NCBI RefSeq assembly: GCF_905475465.1
Contig: NC_062250.1
Span: 8,392,501 to 8,456,500, forward strand
Source: Pieris napi
Taxonomy: Eukaryota; Arthropoda; Insecta; Lepidoptera; Pieridae
DNA: 64,000 nt
Direction: 5' to 3'
Below the pieces are notes generated by a model. The model was not told where the DNA came from. It saw nothing but the letters and a program-made list of their open reading frames with translations, and did no database searches. Below are positions 1-10,217 of this stretch, piece by piece (the first letter of the stretch is position 1; each line of letters opens with the position of its first letter). The position numbers and the translations under genes were made by a program.

Positions 1-219
1 GGAAATTAGGGATTGTATGTATTTTTGTATGCTGTATCATAAAAAATATAAACAGAATTTTTGGGGTGGACATTATCACTTAGGGGTTTGAAAGATATAT
101 AGTAGCCGATTCTCAGACTTACTGAATATGCATATCTAAAAAATTTCATAAGAATCGGTCGAGCCGTTTCGGAGGAGTATGGGAAAGAACATTGTGACAC
201 GAGAATTTTATATATTAGA
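1..219 (-). mobile_element. Non-autonomous Helitron, family A (3' end cut by the window edge)
   Basis: On the minus strand it starts with TCTAATATATAAAATTCTCG (5' TC) and carries the family-A body also found at 43281-43597, 48050-48307 and 58621-58888 (CGTTTCGGAGGAGT / AAGAATCGGTC on the plus strand). Its CTAG end lies before position 1. It directly abuts a second Helitron at 220. Confidence 0.65.
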
Positions 220-444
220 CTAGTGGACCCGACAGACGTTGTCCTGCATGATATTTCAAGCGATTAGGATATTAAACAAAGTATGAAAGTACCGACTGCA
301 GCGCCATCTGCCGGGCTGATTTGTGAATCTAAACCATTCCCAGATCCCCTTGAACAAACACAAAAAAATTCATCAAAATCGGTCCAGTCGTTTGAGAGAA
401 GTTCAGTGACATACACACTCACAGAAGAATTATATATATAAAGA
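220..444 (-). mobile_element. Non-autonomous Helitron, family B
   Basis: Minus strand: 5' TCTTTATATATATAATTCTT, 3' ...GGGTCCACTAG. The 5' flank is A (445), and the base after CTAG is the first T of the adjacent family-A element at 219. GACA/TGTC forms a short stem before the CTAG end. Related copies or fragments are at 3969-4120 and 4152-4262. No coding capacity. Confidence 0.7.
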
Positions 445-837
445 TATAAAGCAAATGATGACATTAATTTAACAAATGTTTGATGTCCAATATAACCTGG
501 AGTCTCAGTTCAAAGTACTTTGGTCTATTGAATGATAGAACACATGGTGCCTCATCATGGATGATGGAGTATTAACTGAGTGCATCTACCAAGGGACAGC
601 TAAACTTTAGTGTACGAACTTTTATTTATATTTTCATACTTCTATAACTGTTAAATAAATGATTCATTTGTTTTTTTGTATTAGAAATTAGTGTTACCCT
701 TTTATGAAACATGAATCAATACTGGTGGTTAAGTGGTACTCATGGGCGTTTGATTCTCTGCGAACCAATAGATTATTATTTGTTTTCCCATTGATGGAGT
801 TTTATTTACCCTAAATAGTATTGAAAATGTTCGTACG
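445..837. other. Non-coding stretch
   Basis: No gene, RNA or recognisable repeat seen. AT-rich sequence between a Helitron and the long-TIR element. Confidence 0.5.
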
Positions 838-840
838 GTA

Positions 841-2479
841 TAGACCACAAGCCCATGAACAAAAAATACCTGTGAAATGACCCAACCTGAATTACGCTTA
901 GAAGGCTATATCTGAAAATAGCTCTGAGCACTATGCCGTCATTTCTGAGCGGTACATGTGAGTACGTGAGTGAATGGACTTTCTCAGGTACAATGGGGGA
1001 ATTTCGACTAATTATTAATGTACGGCTTTGTTATAAGTGTATAGATGATTAAAAATAAATGTCGAAAAACCTAGTGCCGTACAAAAGTGATGGTGCCGGA
1101 AGTCGGTGCAAATTTTTAATTCGACGACAGTTGCAGAAGTAATATAGGTAATTTATTACTGTACGGCATTTGTGTGATTCCTTTTGGACACATATACAGA
1201 TACTTTACCCGTAAACGCCGTACATATTCCCAGCGGAGCGGTCGAAAGCCAAGGGTCGCAACATATGTCTGATTAGCATATAGGTTCGATTTCCAGACGA
1301 GGCAAGTAGTTTTAAAAAAATCTTTGAATGCAGAATTACTAACTTTTAAAAATAACATAAAGTTTTCTTTTAGTAAAATACCCTATCTGCGATATTTAAG
1401 GTACTTTCCCTTCATGTCTCATAACTTTGGGACGCCCTGTATTATATTTTGATTTTTGTTAAAAATATTTTTCCTTTACCTCTCTCTGCTGGTACGATAA
1501 GGCTGTAAATATACTTTAAAGCCTTATGGTAGTATACTCAGATATGTACAGTTATTAATGACCTTAAGGGACACCTCAAACGTCGTCGAAATTTTTATCA
1601 GCTGTAAAGAATAATCTGGAGTAAAATTTACGGCATCTGTTTTTTTTTGTTTATTTATATTTGTTACATATACAATAACAATAATCTTTGAAAATATTAC
1701 TCCCCATATTACTCTAGGAGCATTTGAAAAGTCATCTAAATTTCGGAAATTTCATATATTTTTTATCATAATATTTTTATTTGTTACCATTTATAATGAA
1801 CGGCTATAATGTACAACGGTAATATTTAGTAACATTATGTAAAAAAACAAGTTGCCGTACATTATTCTCGGATCTTACAGCAGTAAGAACTTGGTAAATC
1901 CTGAAATTTCGATAAATATTTAATTACACAAATATTAACTATAATATTTGGACGGCATAATTATAAAACATTATTGTCCGTGTTAAATAATATTTTGAAC
2001 ATGTTGCCGTACATTTTACAATGACCTTAGGGTATATGGGTGTAGGGGTAGGGTTCCGACCCTTGGCTTTCGACCGCTCCGCTGGAAATATGTACGGCGT
2101 TTACGGGTAAAGTATCTGTATATGTGTCCAAAAGAAATCACACAAATGCCGTACAGTAATAAATGACCTATATTGCTTCTGCAACTGTCGTCGAATTAAA
2201 AATTTGCACCGACTTCCGGCACCATCACTTTTGTACGGCACTAGGTTTTTCGACATTTATTTTTAATCATCTATACACTTATAACAAAGCCGTACATTAA
2301 TAATTAGTCGAAATTCCCCCATTGTACCTGAGAAAGTCCATTCACTCACGTACTCACATGTACCGCTCAGAAATGACGGCATAGTGCTCAGAGCTATTTT
2401 CAGATATATTACAGCCTTCTAAGCGTAATTCAGGTTGGGTCATTTCACAGGTATTTTTTGTTCATGGGCTTGTGGTCTA
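841..2479. mobile_element. Long-TIR element 1, TAGACCA termini, 3-bp TSD (GTA)
   Basis: Inverted arms of about 420 bp (841-1262 and 2054-2479) begin TAGACCACAAGCCCATGAAC and are nearly identical. They are flanked by GTA at 838-840 and 2480-2482. The interior is AT-rich and non-coding. The motif GTACGGC/GCCGTAC occurs ten times (near 1022, 1077, 1160, 1215, 1853, 2006, 2092, 2150, 2235, 2290), most of them mirrored in the two arms. Open frames inside (such as 1116-1358) are side effects of the arms. This is a non-autonomous DNA transposon; superfamily unassigned. It shares terminal bases and TSD length with 56962-58397. Confidence 0.8.
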
Positions 2480-2713
2480 GTACTACGTAATATTTTTGCC
2501 AAACAAAAAACACGGCATATTTATGCGGTAGATTATCTGGTAATTCTTGGTTCGCGCGTCCAATCAGTCACGTAGTCCAGTGATTATCCCGAAGCCAGGT
2601 ATTCATCGGACAGTACATACTAAGGTTAAATTCAACAGCAGTTAGGACGTCTGAGATTTATTGCCTGATGTTAAGGCATTCTGATTAGGTGGGAGCTTGT
2701 AGTTTATTGTTTA

Positions 2714-3000
2714 TCAGAATGCCAAATCATAAAATAAATGCTTCACGACTGATTTGAGAGCGACCGCCGATCCGAAAACCGCCGTTACAGAATCGCAGGG
2801 CTGTTGTGGAACGACAGATGAAGTGATATGGGTAAAATTTCGTATTCTACCTCGTCCGATAGTGAAACTCAGCTGCATGTGATGGACCTGATGACCCGAA
2901 CAACTCCTCTGAACACTCTCCGTGTAAATGCGGTAGAAGATGCTGAGATACCCCACATTACGCAACTTAACAATTTTATTCAGATATGGTCGAATATTTA
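2714..3000 (-). pseudogene. LINE family B relic (RT C-terminal tail), minus copy
   Basis: Minus-strand reading, broken by frameshifts, matches the tail also seen at 20530-20796 and 35812-36090 (CSEELF..LIPA..FH.R..RQN..FHPY..DVRRST pattern). Dead and 5'-truncated. Confidence 0.65.
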
Positions 3001-3337
3001 TTTCAAAAATTATGATATAAAAATGCTACGGAAATGGATAATATTCATAAACGTGAGGGTTTCATCTCGTGCAAAAAGCGGCTAATTCAGCCGAAGCCCG
3101 GCTCCGATCCATCACCCTGTCACATGCCATTAGCACTACCCTGTTGTATGGCGGACTGAAAGTTACTTCACCAACTTCAAAAAAGAGTGGTTGTTTTACT
3201 TTAGTAGTTGCTTGAATCGACTTTCGATATCTTTGTTGAATTCTGAAAACACGCACCGGGAGTTTTATAAATTTAAATAGACAATACATCCACTGATCCG
3301 AGATTATTATTATTTTTCCATGAATCAAATTAAGTTC

Positions 3338-3530
3338 TATTCCACCACATATGTGGAACCAGCTGCCCACTGAGGTATTTCCGAACCAATTCGACTTAAG
3401 GTCCTTCAAGAAAAGAGGGTACCAAGAGCGTACTTCTGGCAGTGCGAGTGTACATGGGCAGCGGTTGGGCACTTAACATCAGATGAGCGTTCTGCCCGTT
3501 TGCCTCTTGTAGCATAAAAAAATACCCCTG
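3338..3530 (+). pseudogene. LINE family B relic (3' tail), plus copy
   Basis: Begins at the MWNQLP(T/S)EVFPNQFDL coding pattern and runs into the shared 3' UTR (CACTTAACATCAGATGAGCG, then GCCCGTTTGCCTC). It is close to but opposite the 2714-3000 copy. No intact reading frame; the minus-strand frame 3062-3472 is a shadow. Confidence 0.65.
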
Positions 3531-3968
3531 CTGATGGTTTTTATATATCTTTAAACAAACTATGAAATATATACATTTTATTTACATATGTAATATATAA
3601 AGTCATATTAATCAAAATCCTATGTAAAAATGAATTATATTACAATAGTATAGAATTTTAATGAAGTACTAAATAGAAAATGTTTCATAACAACATTGTG
3701 GGTGGAATATAAGTATAACCTTTACATTACAACCTTAGACCCATTATTCTAAATACCACTAGAAGTAGGTTACTACATTTATAATTCATACTAAAGATAA
3801 TAAATGAATAATTATTACCTTTGTTTACCAAAAGGAGTGTTTAGCTTTAGGCAATTATCACAACGGCACAGAACGATTATTGTAATGGTTATATTAATGT
3901 AGTTTAATATTGTTGGCAGACAATTTAAATAAGAATTATTACTTAGCTTCTAACACTATATAGAAGTA
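3531..3968. other. Non-coding stretch
   Basis: AT-rich, nothing recognised. Confidence 0.5.
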
Positions 3969-4120
3969 CTAGCGACATACGTTGTCCTGTACATACGTCT
4001 TACATACAAAAATTCATTGTCGACTCCAATTAAACACACAAAAAATTTCATCAAAATGTGTCCAGCTGTTAAGGAGTTTAATTACGAATACATGCACAGA
4101 AGATTTATATATATACATCA
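3969..4120 (-). mobile_element. Helitron family B, degenerate copy
   Basis: The plus strand begins CTAGCGACATACGTTGTCC (minus-strand 3' CTAG followed by T). The other end is the TATATATATAAATCTTCTGTG-type terminus with a mutated 5' TC. Shorter than the 220-444 copy. Confidence 0.55.
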
Positions 4121-4151
4121 GCTGTGTATTCGCTGTATATGTAAATAACCT

Positions 4152-4262
4152 AGATACCGACTGCATCGCCATCTGCTGGGCTGATATGTGAATCTAAACC
4201 ATCAAGGGCGCCACCCAAACGCATAGATACAAAAGTCCCGTTTAAGAGGAGTTCAGTGTTCA
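4152..4262 (-). repeat. Helitron family B fragment
   Basis: Matches the interior of the 220-444 element (ACCGACTGCA.CGCCATCTGC, GGCTGAT.TGTGAATCTAAACC, GAGTTCAGTG). No termini. Confidence 0.5.
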
Positions 4263-6518
4263 TCTGACTCTAGATTCTGTAGTGAAGTATCCAATTTAAT
4301 TAACAAACCTTCTGTGCATTTTAAATGTTGAAAGTATTTAGTTATCATATCAGTCTTATCACTACATAGTATAAAACAAAGTCTCTTTCTCTGTGCTCGG
4401 TGTGTTTCGGATTTTGATGTATAATAACATCCATTAAATAGTGGAGAAATACTGTTATTTGTAAGGTTTCTAATGTGATGTCGTAAATAATTAAATTTTT
4501 TTCGCTTACATTGCAAACGCAGGCTGAACCCTACGAGATTTATTAATATAATGTACTAAGTATTGTACACATTGAAAAGGTCTACAGAAAACTCCTCGAT
4601 GGTATATGTATATCTCTTATGGATATCCCACAATAATTTTTTTTTGTCATTAATTTGTACGACAAATGATGGCTAATTTTCGAAGCGATTTTAACCAATA
4701 CAGCATTAATCCTTATTCAATTAAATATGTACCTTAAATAAATTGTTGAACGAATTTAGCACTTTGAATTTAATTATATAAGATAGAAACTATGTTTAAA
4801 AATTTTCTTGAACTTGAAAAATGCTTACTTAACCTTTGGCTATAAATGGTCAGTCGTGATCATCATTGTCAAACTTTCTCGTGCCCATACGGATACGTGT
4901 AACGCACAAGCAAATATACAAGGAATACCACTATCCATACTGTTAAGCTTGGCACTAAATTATACGTTATATGCTGTACACATAATTATAACTAAGGATA
5001 TTACATAATAGTGCTAACTATTACTATTGTTTAGTATTAATGTTTTCTCAATAGCTAGGTTATAATGTACCGTAGTGTCAACAATTTTGTTGCGTTGCGT
5101 GAACAATATATTATCAATGATTAATTAGTTGTAAATTTGTTCGAAATCCTGGTGAAAAGAAAAACTGTGAATAGTTCGTGTTTTCACTGTACTATAAACT
5201 TCTTTTTAATAATAAAAATACGCTGTACCAAACTAATCAAGGATTAGTATTGAATACCTTTTGTAAAGCTACTAACTCCTAGCGCGGTGACACTGTAAAG
5301 AAATTTCTGAGATCGACTACCACTGTTTATCATGTTCCGATGTGATATATTACGTAAATTTGAATGCGGGAAATTGTTAATTTGAAATAATTAATGAATG
5401 ATAGATTGTGAGAAGTTATGGCCGTAACTTAACGTAGGTAAAACACATTTAATTACTCTATTTTAACATTTGTAAGCTATCGCGGAATATCGGTAAAAGG
5501 AATATAATATCCATAGCGCTAAATAACATGCATCAAGAGCACATGTGCTCACCTCAAAAGAACATTGTTGATTTTATATGTACCAGTTTTCCGAATACAT
5601 ACAGAGAAGAAACCTAATCCCCTATTCAATTACAATAAAATAACGTCTAAAAGCCGCGACCGCGCCCCATTGACTTTAAACCCTCCTCAAATATTCAAGA
5701 GGGGTTCAATTTTATAGAGTGATAGCCTTTCAACGCTTCACCGCCGCCTAATCCACGGGTTTTGCTTACAGATTTGTAAATTAATTAAAGACGGCGAGAC
5801 GGATTTATGATTAATTTTATAGGTATAACCTTTCGGTGCGACTTTTCCGGATAACAATTTAAGAGGTTTAAGTGATCAATTTGAATTTGTATATTGTTTG
5901 CACATTTATAACATGCATGTTGATAAATGAAGTTAAATTAATTGAAATATTGAGTGTCCCTTTACTCGACAGTGGGCTTAATGTAACTTCAAAAGCCACA
6001 AAAATGTGTGAAGTACCTATACTTAAGCGAATTAAAAATAAGATGAAACATTTTGATTATATTATGTATAAACAAAAATAATTGGCCGTTTCATTTGTTT
6101 CAATGAAACACCGTTTTCGTTCATAGAGACTTATTTGTATTGCTGCAGCTGAGCTAATAATTATTATCAGTACACATATAAACGAGCTATTACTATAGTT
6201 TCAATAATTTTTCAGTCGGTTTAAAACTTTGCTTAGGAAGTATCCGCTGCCCAGCTCCCTTAGTTGTAATAAAGTTTTTATTCTTACCACGTTAGAATGT
6301 ATGTAATTGTAATATAATATTGGGTTAATATAATTGAATGTTTAGTTGGATTGGCACTTAAACCAAATAAGTTGTTCACACGTTAAAGTTCCAGCAGAAC
6401 TGTCAAAGTTGTCAGCTAACAATGTCAATTGCAAGTTCCAACGAGGCGAGTTGATCGATCGCTTCGCCACTGGTTTTTGGAGTCTTTAAAGCAATAGATT
6501 TAAATTGATACTGAAGTT
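4263..6518. other. Non-coding stretch
   Basis: AT-rich with scattered short open frames (such as 4253-4516, 4808-5008, 5872-6081) lacking any family signature. No gene called. Confidence 0.5.
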
Positions 6519-6563
6519 AAAATTACATTAGTGACAAGAACCTAGTTGCACTAATGTAATTTT
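6519..6563. repeat. 15-bp perfect hairpin
   Basis: AAAATTACATTAGTG (6519-6533) and its exact reverse complement (6549-6563) around a 15-nt spacer. It may be a solo MITE remnant or a folded non-coding element. Confidence 0.6.
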
Positions 6564-7673
6564 ATATAGCAGTTCGTATTATAATAAATAAACCGTCGGG
6601 AAATTTAAGGTAACCCGTATACAAATAAAATATAATAAATTAATAATATATTCAATGTAAATCTAATGTTGAATTATTCATAAATTACAATTACTTAATA
6701 AATAACTTAATACAATAAATTAACTATGGCCAATGCCAAATAAGTCTTATTTTACTTAAATTCTTGTGGTATTCAAATCGAGTGTTCCTACATAAAACAA
6801 CTACGTATTTAATAATATTTTAATTTAATAAAGAATAGTAATTATTTTTAAGTCACAATTTAAAACAATAATATTAATTGAAGGCCGTCAAATTGAATCA
6901 AGTATTAACGCTAAAATATATGTTTCACCACTTTCCGTACTTTTTGTCATGCGTTGAAATTTTTGCATCGGCTTCTATAAATTCCGTGTAGAAAAATATT
7001 GAGCGAAAATCCATTGAGTGTATTAGTAGGTTCGCACGTGCGTCTCCAAACTCGGATGTCCTTGTTCACTTGATCGATCACCGAATTACCGAAATTCACG
7101 AGAATTACATTTTATTTCTGAACGAATTTCGGAAGATTGACGTTTTCGTTAGGCCCGTATTGTGTTTTTGCGACGGGATTATGTTGGAAATTGAGATGTT
7201 TTTAAAATTCTAGTTAATTTATTTTTAGAAGGACACAAAAATACATGGGTACTTCAATTATAATTTTAGATTAACTTTGTAAACTGTACATTGGTGTCAT
7301 CTTAATATCTTTAATGACGAAAGATTGTATTATATTCTCTATGAGTTTTTTTACCTTCAAGGGTATATCAATAGTCTTTTTTATTTATTTTGTAGTTGAT
7401 AAGCCTTCTGTGCTAACAACAAACTATTTTTATCGGAAAACAAGCCGTCGGCGTACATGTTATGCAACCAAAAAAAGCAATAGAGGAAGCAATATCTGTA
7501 TTATATATGTGATTCTTACACTGTCTCTTCAGGATGATACGAATGTGCCAACAAACAGAGATTCAATAATTTTGAATTGCAAATAGAAATATCGATAAAG
7601 AACTTAAGTAATTGCTGTAGAAATAGGCCGCAGTTTTTCATATATTAAATTATTCTATTATTATATTAGTTAA
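6564..7673. other. Non-coding stretch
   Basis: AT-rich, no recognised feature. The open frame 7314-7586 shows no conserved pattern. Confidence 0.5.
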
Positions 7674-7979
7674 CGTAAAATTGTAAACACCGTTAGATTG
7701 TAATCTATCTCGCGAGATTATAAACTGTCGAAAGATTGTGAACCTCAGCGTACTGCTTACAATTTAACGTATTATTATTCGGTAGATTGTACTACACTAA
7801 CTTAGTTATCATTCAAACTTCTTTGGTCAATTACAGATTAATTTTACTTCCCAACAATTTCATATAACTACCGAATAATAATACGTTAAATTGTAAGCAG
7901 TTCGTTGAGGTTCACAATCTTTCGACAGTTTACAATCTCGCGAGATAGATTACAATCTAACGGTGTTTACAATTTTACG
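7674..7979. mobile_element. MITE, about 306 bp, with ~110-bp inverted arms
   Basis: Arms 7674-7780 and 7868-7979 begin CGTAAAATTGTAAACACCG and are near-identical. Both arms contain CTATCTCGCGAGATT and repeated ATTGTAA. The central ~85 bp is unique and AT-rich. Non-coding; the target duplication is unclear. Confidence 0.75.
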
Positions 7980-9830
7980 GTGACACATACATTCAATATT
8001 GTATCTCACACGGCTTCGTCTATGGTACTGTAAGTAATTTGACTCATTTTAGCTGTGACGGGTGAAAGTATGATTGTTCCAGAAGAGTTCAAAGACAAGC
8101 CAAATTTTGGCACAAATCACAAAATCCTCCTTAACACATTTAAGTGCTTGCAAATGCATTGTACTTAGGTACGTTACTACATTTGGAGTATATCTTTTCA
8201 ATCTATTATTAAAATAACAAAAGCGTGGTAAAAATCAGTAGCATAGTGGTGGATGTAGTTGAAGGGGGCAGGGGGAGGGGTGCGACGACATTTTGATGGA
8301 TCGGCCGCTTTGTGCGCGGACGTGGGACAGCCATTGTGTATATCACTTTATTCTGTATATTTTCGGATTTCCCCTGGATTTATATTATTTATTTTATCGT
8401 ATGTATAGTTATTGTTACATAAAGGCATTTATTAGGTTTTAATATGTGCGTAACTAATTTGCTCCCACAGTAAAGGTAAAGATAGTATGAAACCGGCAAG
8501 GTAAGGCGTTAAAAAATGCATTTGCATCTACGCTTTTTAAGCCTACATGATTGTTGAAAATAATTTTATGTCCGGCATTCAGCTCACCGTGTATAAAAGA
8601 TTATATCAGTATAATTAAATAAGTTTACTAAAGATTTATTTATTTATTTACAAGTCTTGCCCTAATTTAGGGTCACCTTGACCTTAAATCAACAATAATG
8701 AATAAAACAAACGACAAAAAATTACAATATGAAAAAAACAAATAAATAATTATTATAGGCACTAACAAATAGAACTTTTGTCAGTTTGCTCAACGGACGC
8801 TCACTAAAAAAGGTCCGGGTAAAGCAATTAATAATATGTAATTAATATGTGCCCTTTTTAACAGATTTATCCTATGTCTAGGCACATAATATAGGAACGG
8901 CTAAAATCCTAACAGAAGCTATATAGGTCTTAAGATTCGAATGAGTCATTTACTCAGGCATAACAAAGAGGAAATATTTATTTATTAATACTATATTACC
9001 TAATACAAAAACATACATATATACAAAAAATAAAATTAAAAATAGTTGTATTTGTAAACGAATAAACGGAAAACTGTGGGACCGATTTTTAATTTTAAAC
9101 AGTCTTTCATCATTATCCCTTAGTAACTAAACTAAATAGACTGTATAAAATGTATGAAAAATACAAAAGACTGGGTTTTTAAGTCTTAAGATCTCATTGC
9201 GTTTTATAGTGACAAATGTTTTGTTGAATTGTACCTCTGTTGTCGTGTTCTGCGGAACTGTACCTATTAAAACGAAGATAGATCTAATTCTATATTTTAA
9301 GGTTTTTTATAAACATTATATTAATCCTTATTATTGATAAAAAACGCGTAATAATCAAACACAATGTGGGCATATGTCCACAAGCAAAAAATTGAGGCGG
9401 ACGAACCGCGAACGTTTAAAAAATTTAAAGTATCGAAACTTTTTGGGCGCTCTACACTAGTATTGATGGTCAATATTAAATAACTGTTTTGTGACAAATG
9501 CGTTTCCATCTAGAAAAATGATTCATTTATACAAGAGTAAGAGAATTTCAGGCATATTTAAGAACTCGCCGTGATTGTATATATCAATGATATAACTCAT
9601 AAGTCACTCATCATCACACAAGGAAGGAAATTAAACGATAATTTAGTAATAATAATATAATTTCACCTAATAATCACATTCTGCTCGTCAACATGTTCAA
9701 ATAAATATAATTTATGTACACTTCATCTGCGCAAGAGATTCCTAACATACTAATTCGCGGCTTCACTTGCGATCCTGCAAAAAAAAAAAAATTATACCTT
9801 TTTGATATATTTACATATAAGCGCCGCGCC
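7980..9830. other. Non-coding stretch
   Basis: No gene recognised. 8636-8760 begins with an ATTTATTTATTTA run and could be an antisense retroelement tail. The frame 9321-9509 has no family signature. Confidence 0.45.
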
Positions 9831-9875
9831 ATGATAGGTTTTATTAAATTTTATGAATTTAATAAAACCTATCAT
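9831..9875. terminator. Perfect 20-bp hairpin downstream of PDH E1-beta
   Basis: Arms 9831-9850 and 9856-9875 are perfect inverted repeats around a 5-nt loop. The arms carry AATAAA on both strands (minus strand at 9840-9845), about 190 bases past the PDH E1-beta stop. It could supply the 3'-end signal, or be a small insertion. The functional assignment is inference. Confidence 0.35.
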
Positions 9876-10032
9876 GATTATGATTCATAACTACTATAGC
9901 TTTACGTTCTGAGGCTCGGGGGTGTTCAAGCGCCGCCAACGTATATTGAAACTTTTCATAGATTTTGCCTTCCCGGAAATCGAACCCCAGCCCTCACCGT
10001 ACAACAACATCAATAAGACCTTTAAAATATAC

Positions 10033-10217
10033 TCACTGGTTAGCTAATACCGCACTGGCAGCGGCGACTACATCCGGAGGTCGTGGCAAAGCGAGCGTTT
10101 CCAACGAACGCGCGTACGGCATTGGAACGTCTGCGCCCGTCACACGCCACACTGGGGCGTCTAGTTCGAAGAATGCGGGCGATTCCATTATGCGAGCGCA
10201 TATCTCTGCACCGATAC
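10033..10217 (-). CDS. Pdhb: PDH E1-beta exon 7 (terminal)
   Basis: Acceptor ATTTCAG|GTATCG. Encodes [36 protein letters not shown] and a short tail ending VLANQ then TGA at 10035-10033. Length matches the family. The stop overlaps a donor-like CCA|GTGAGT, so a longer alternative C-terminus is possible. GC content at third positions is visibly higher than in the flanking DNA. Confidence 0.9.

Noticed and set aside
1116..1358. 80-codon frame in the long-TIR element
   Set aside because: Falls in an inverted arm; non-coding transposon sequence.
3062..3472. 136-codon minus-strand open frame
   Set aside because: Lies over the 3' tail of a plus-strand LINE relic; no recognisable protein pattern.
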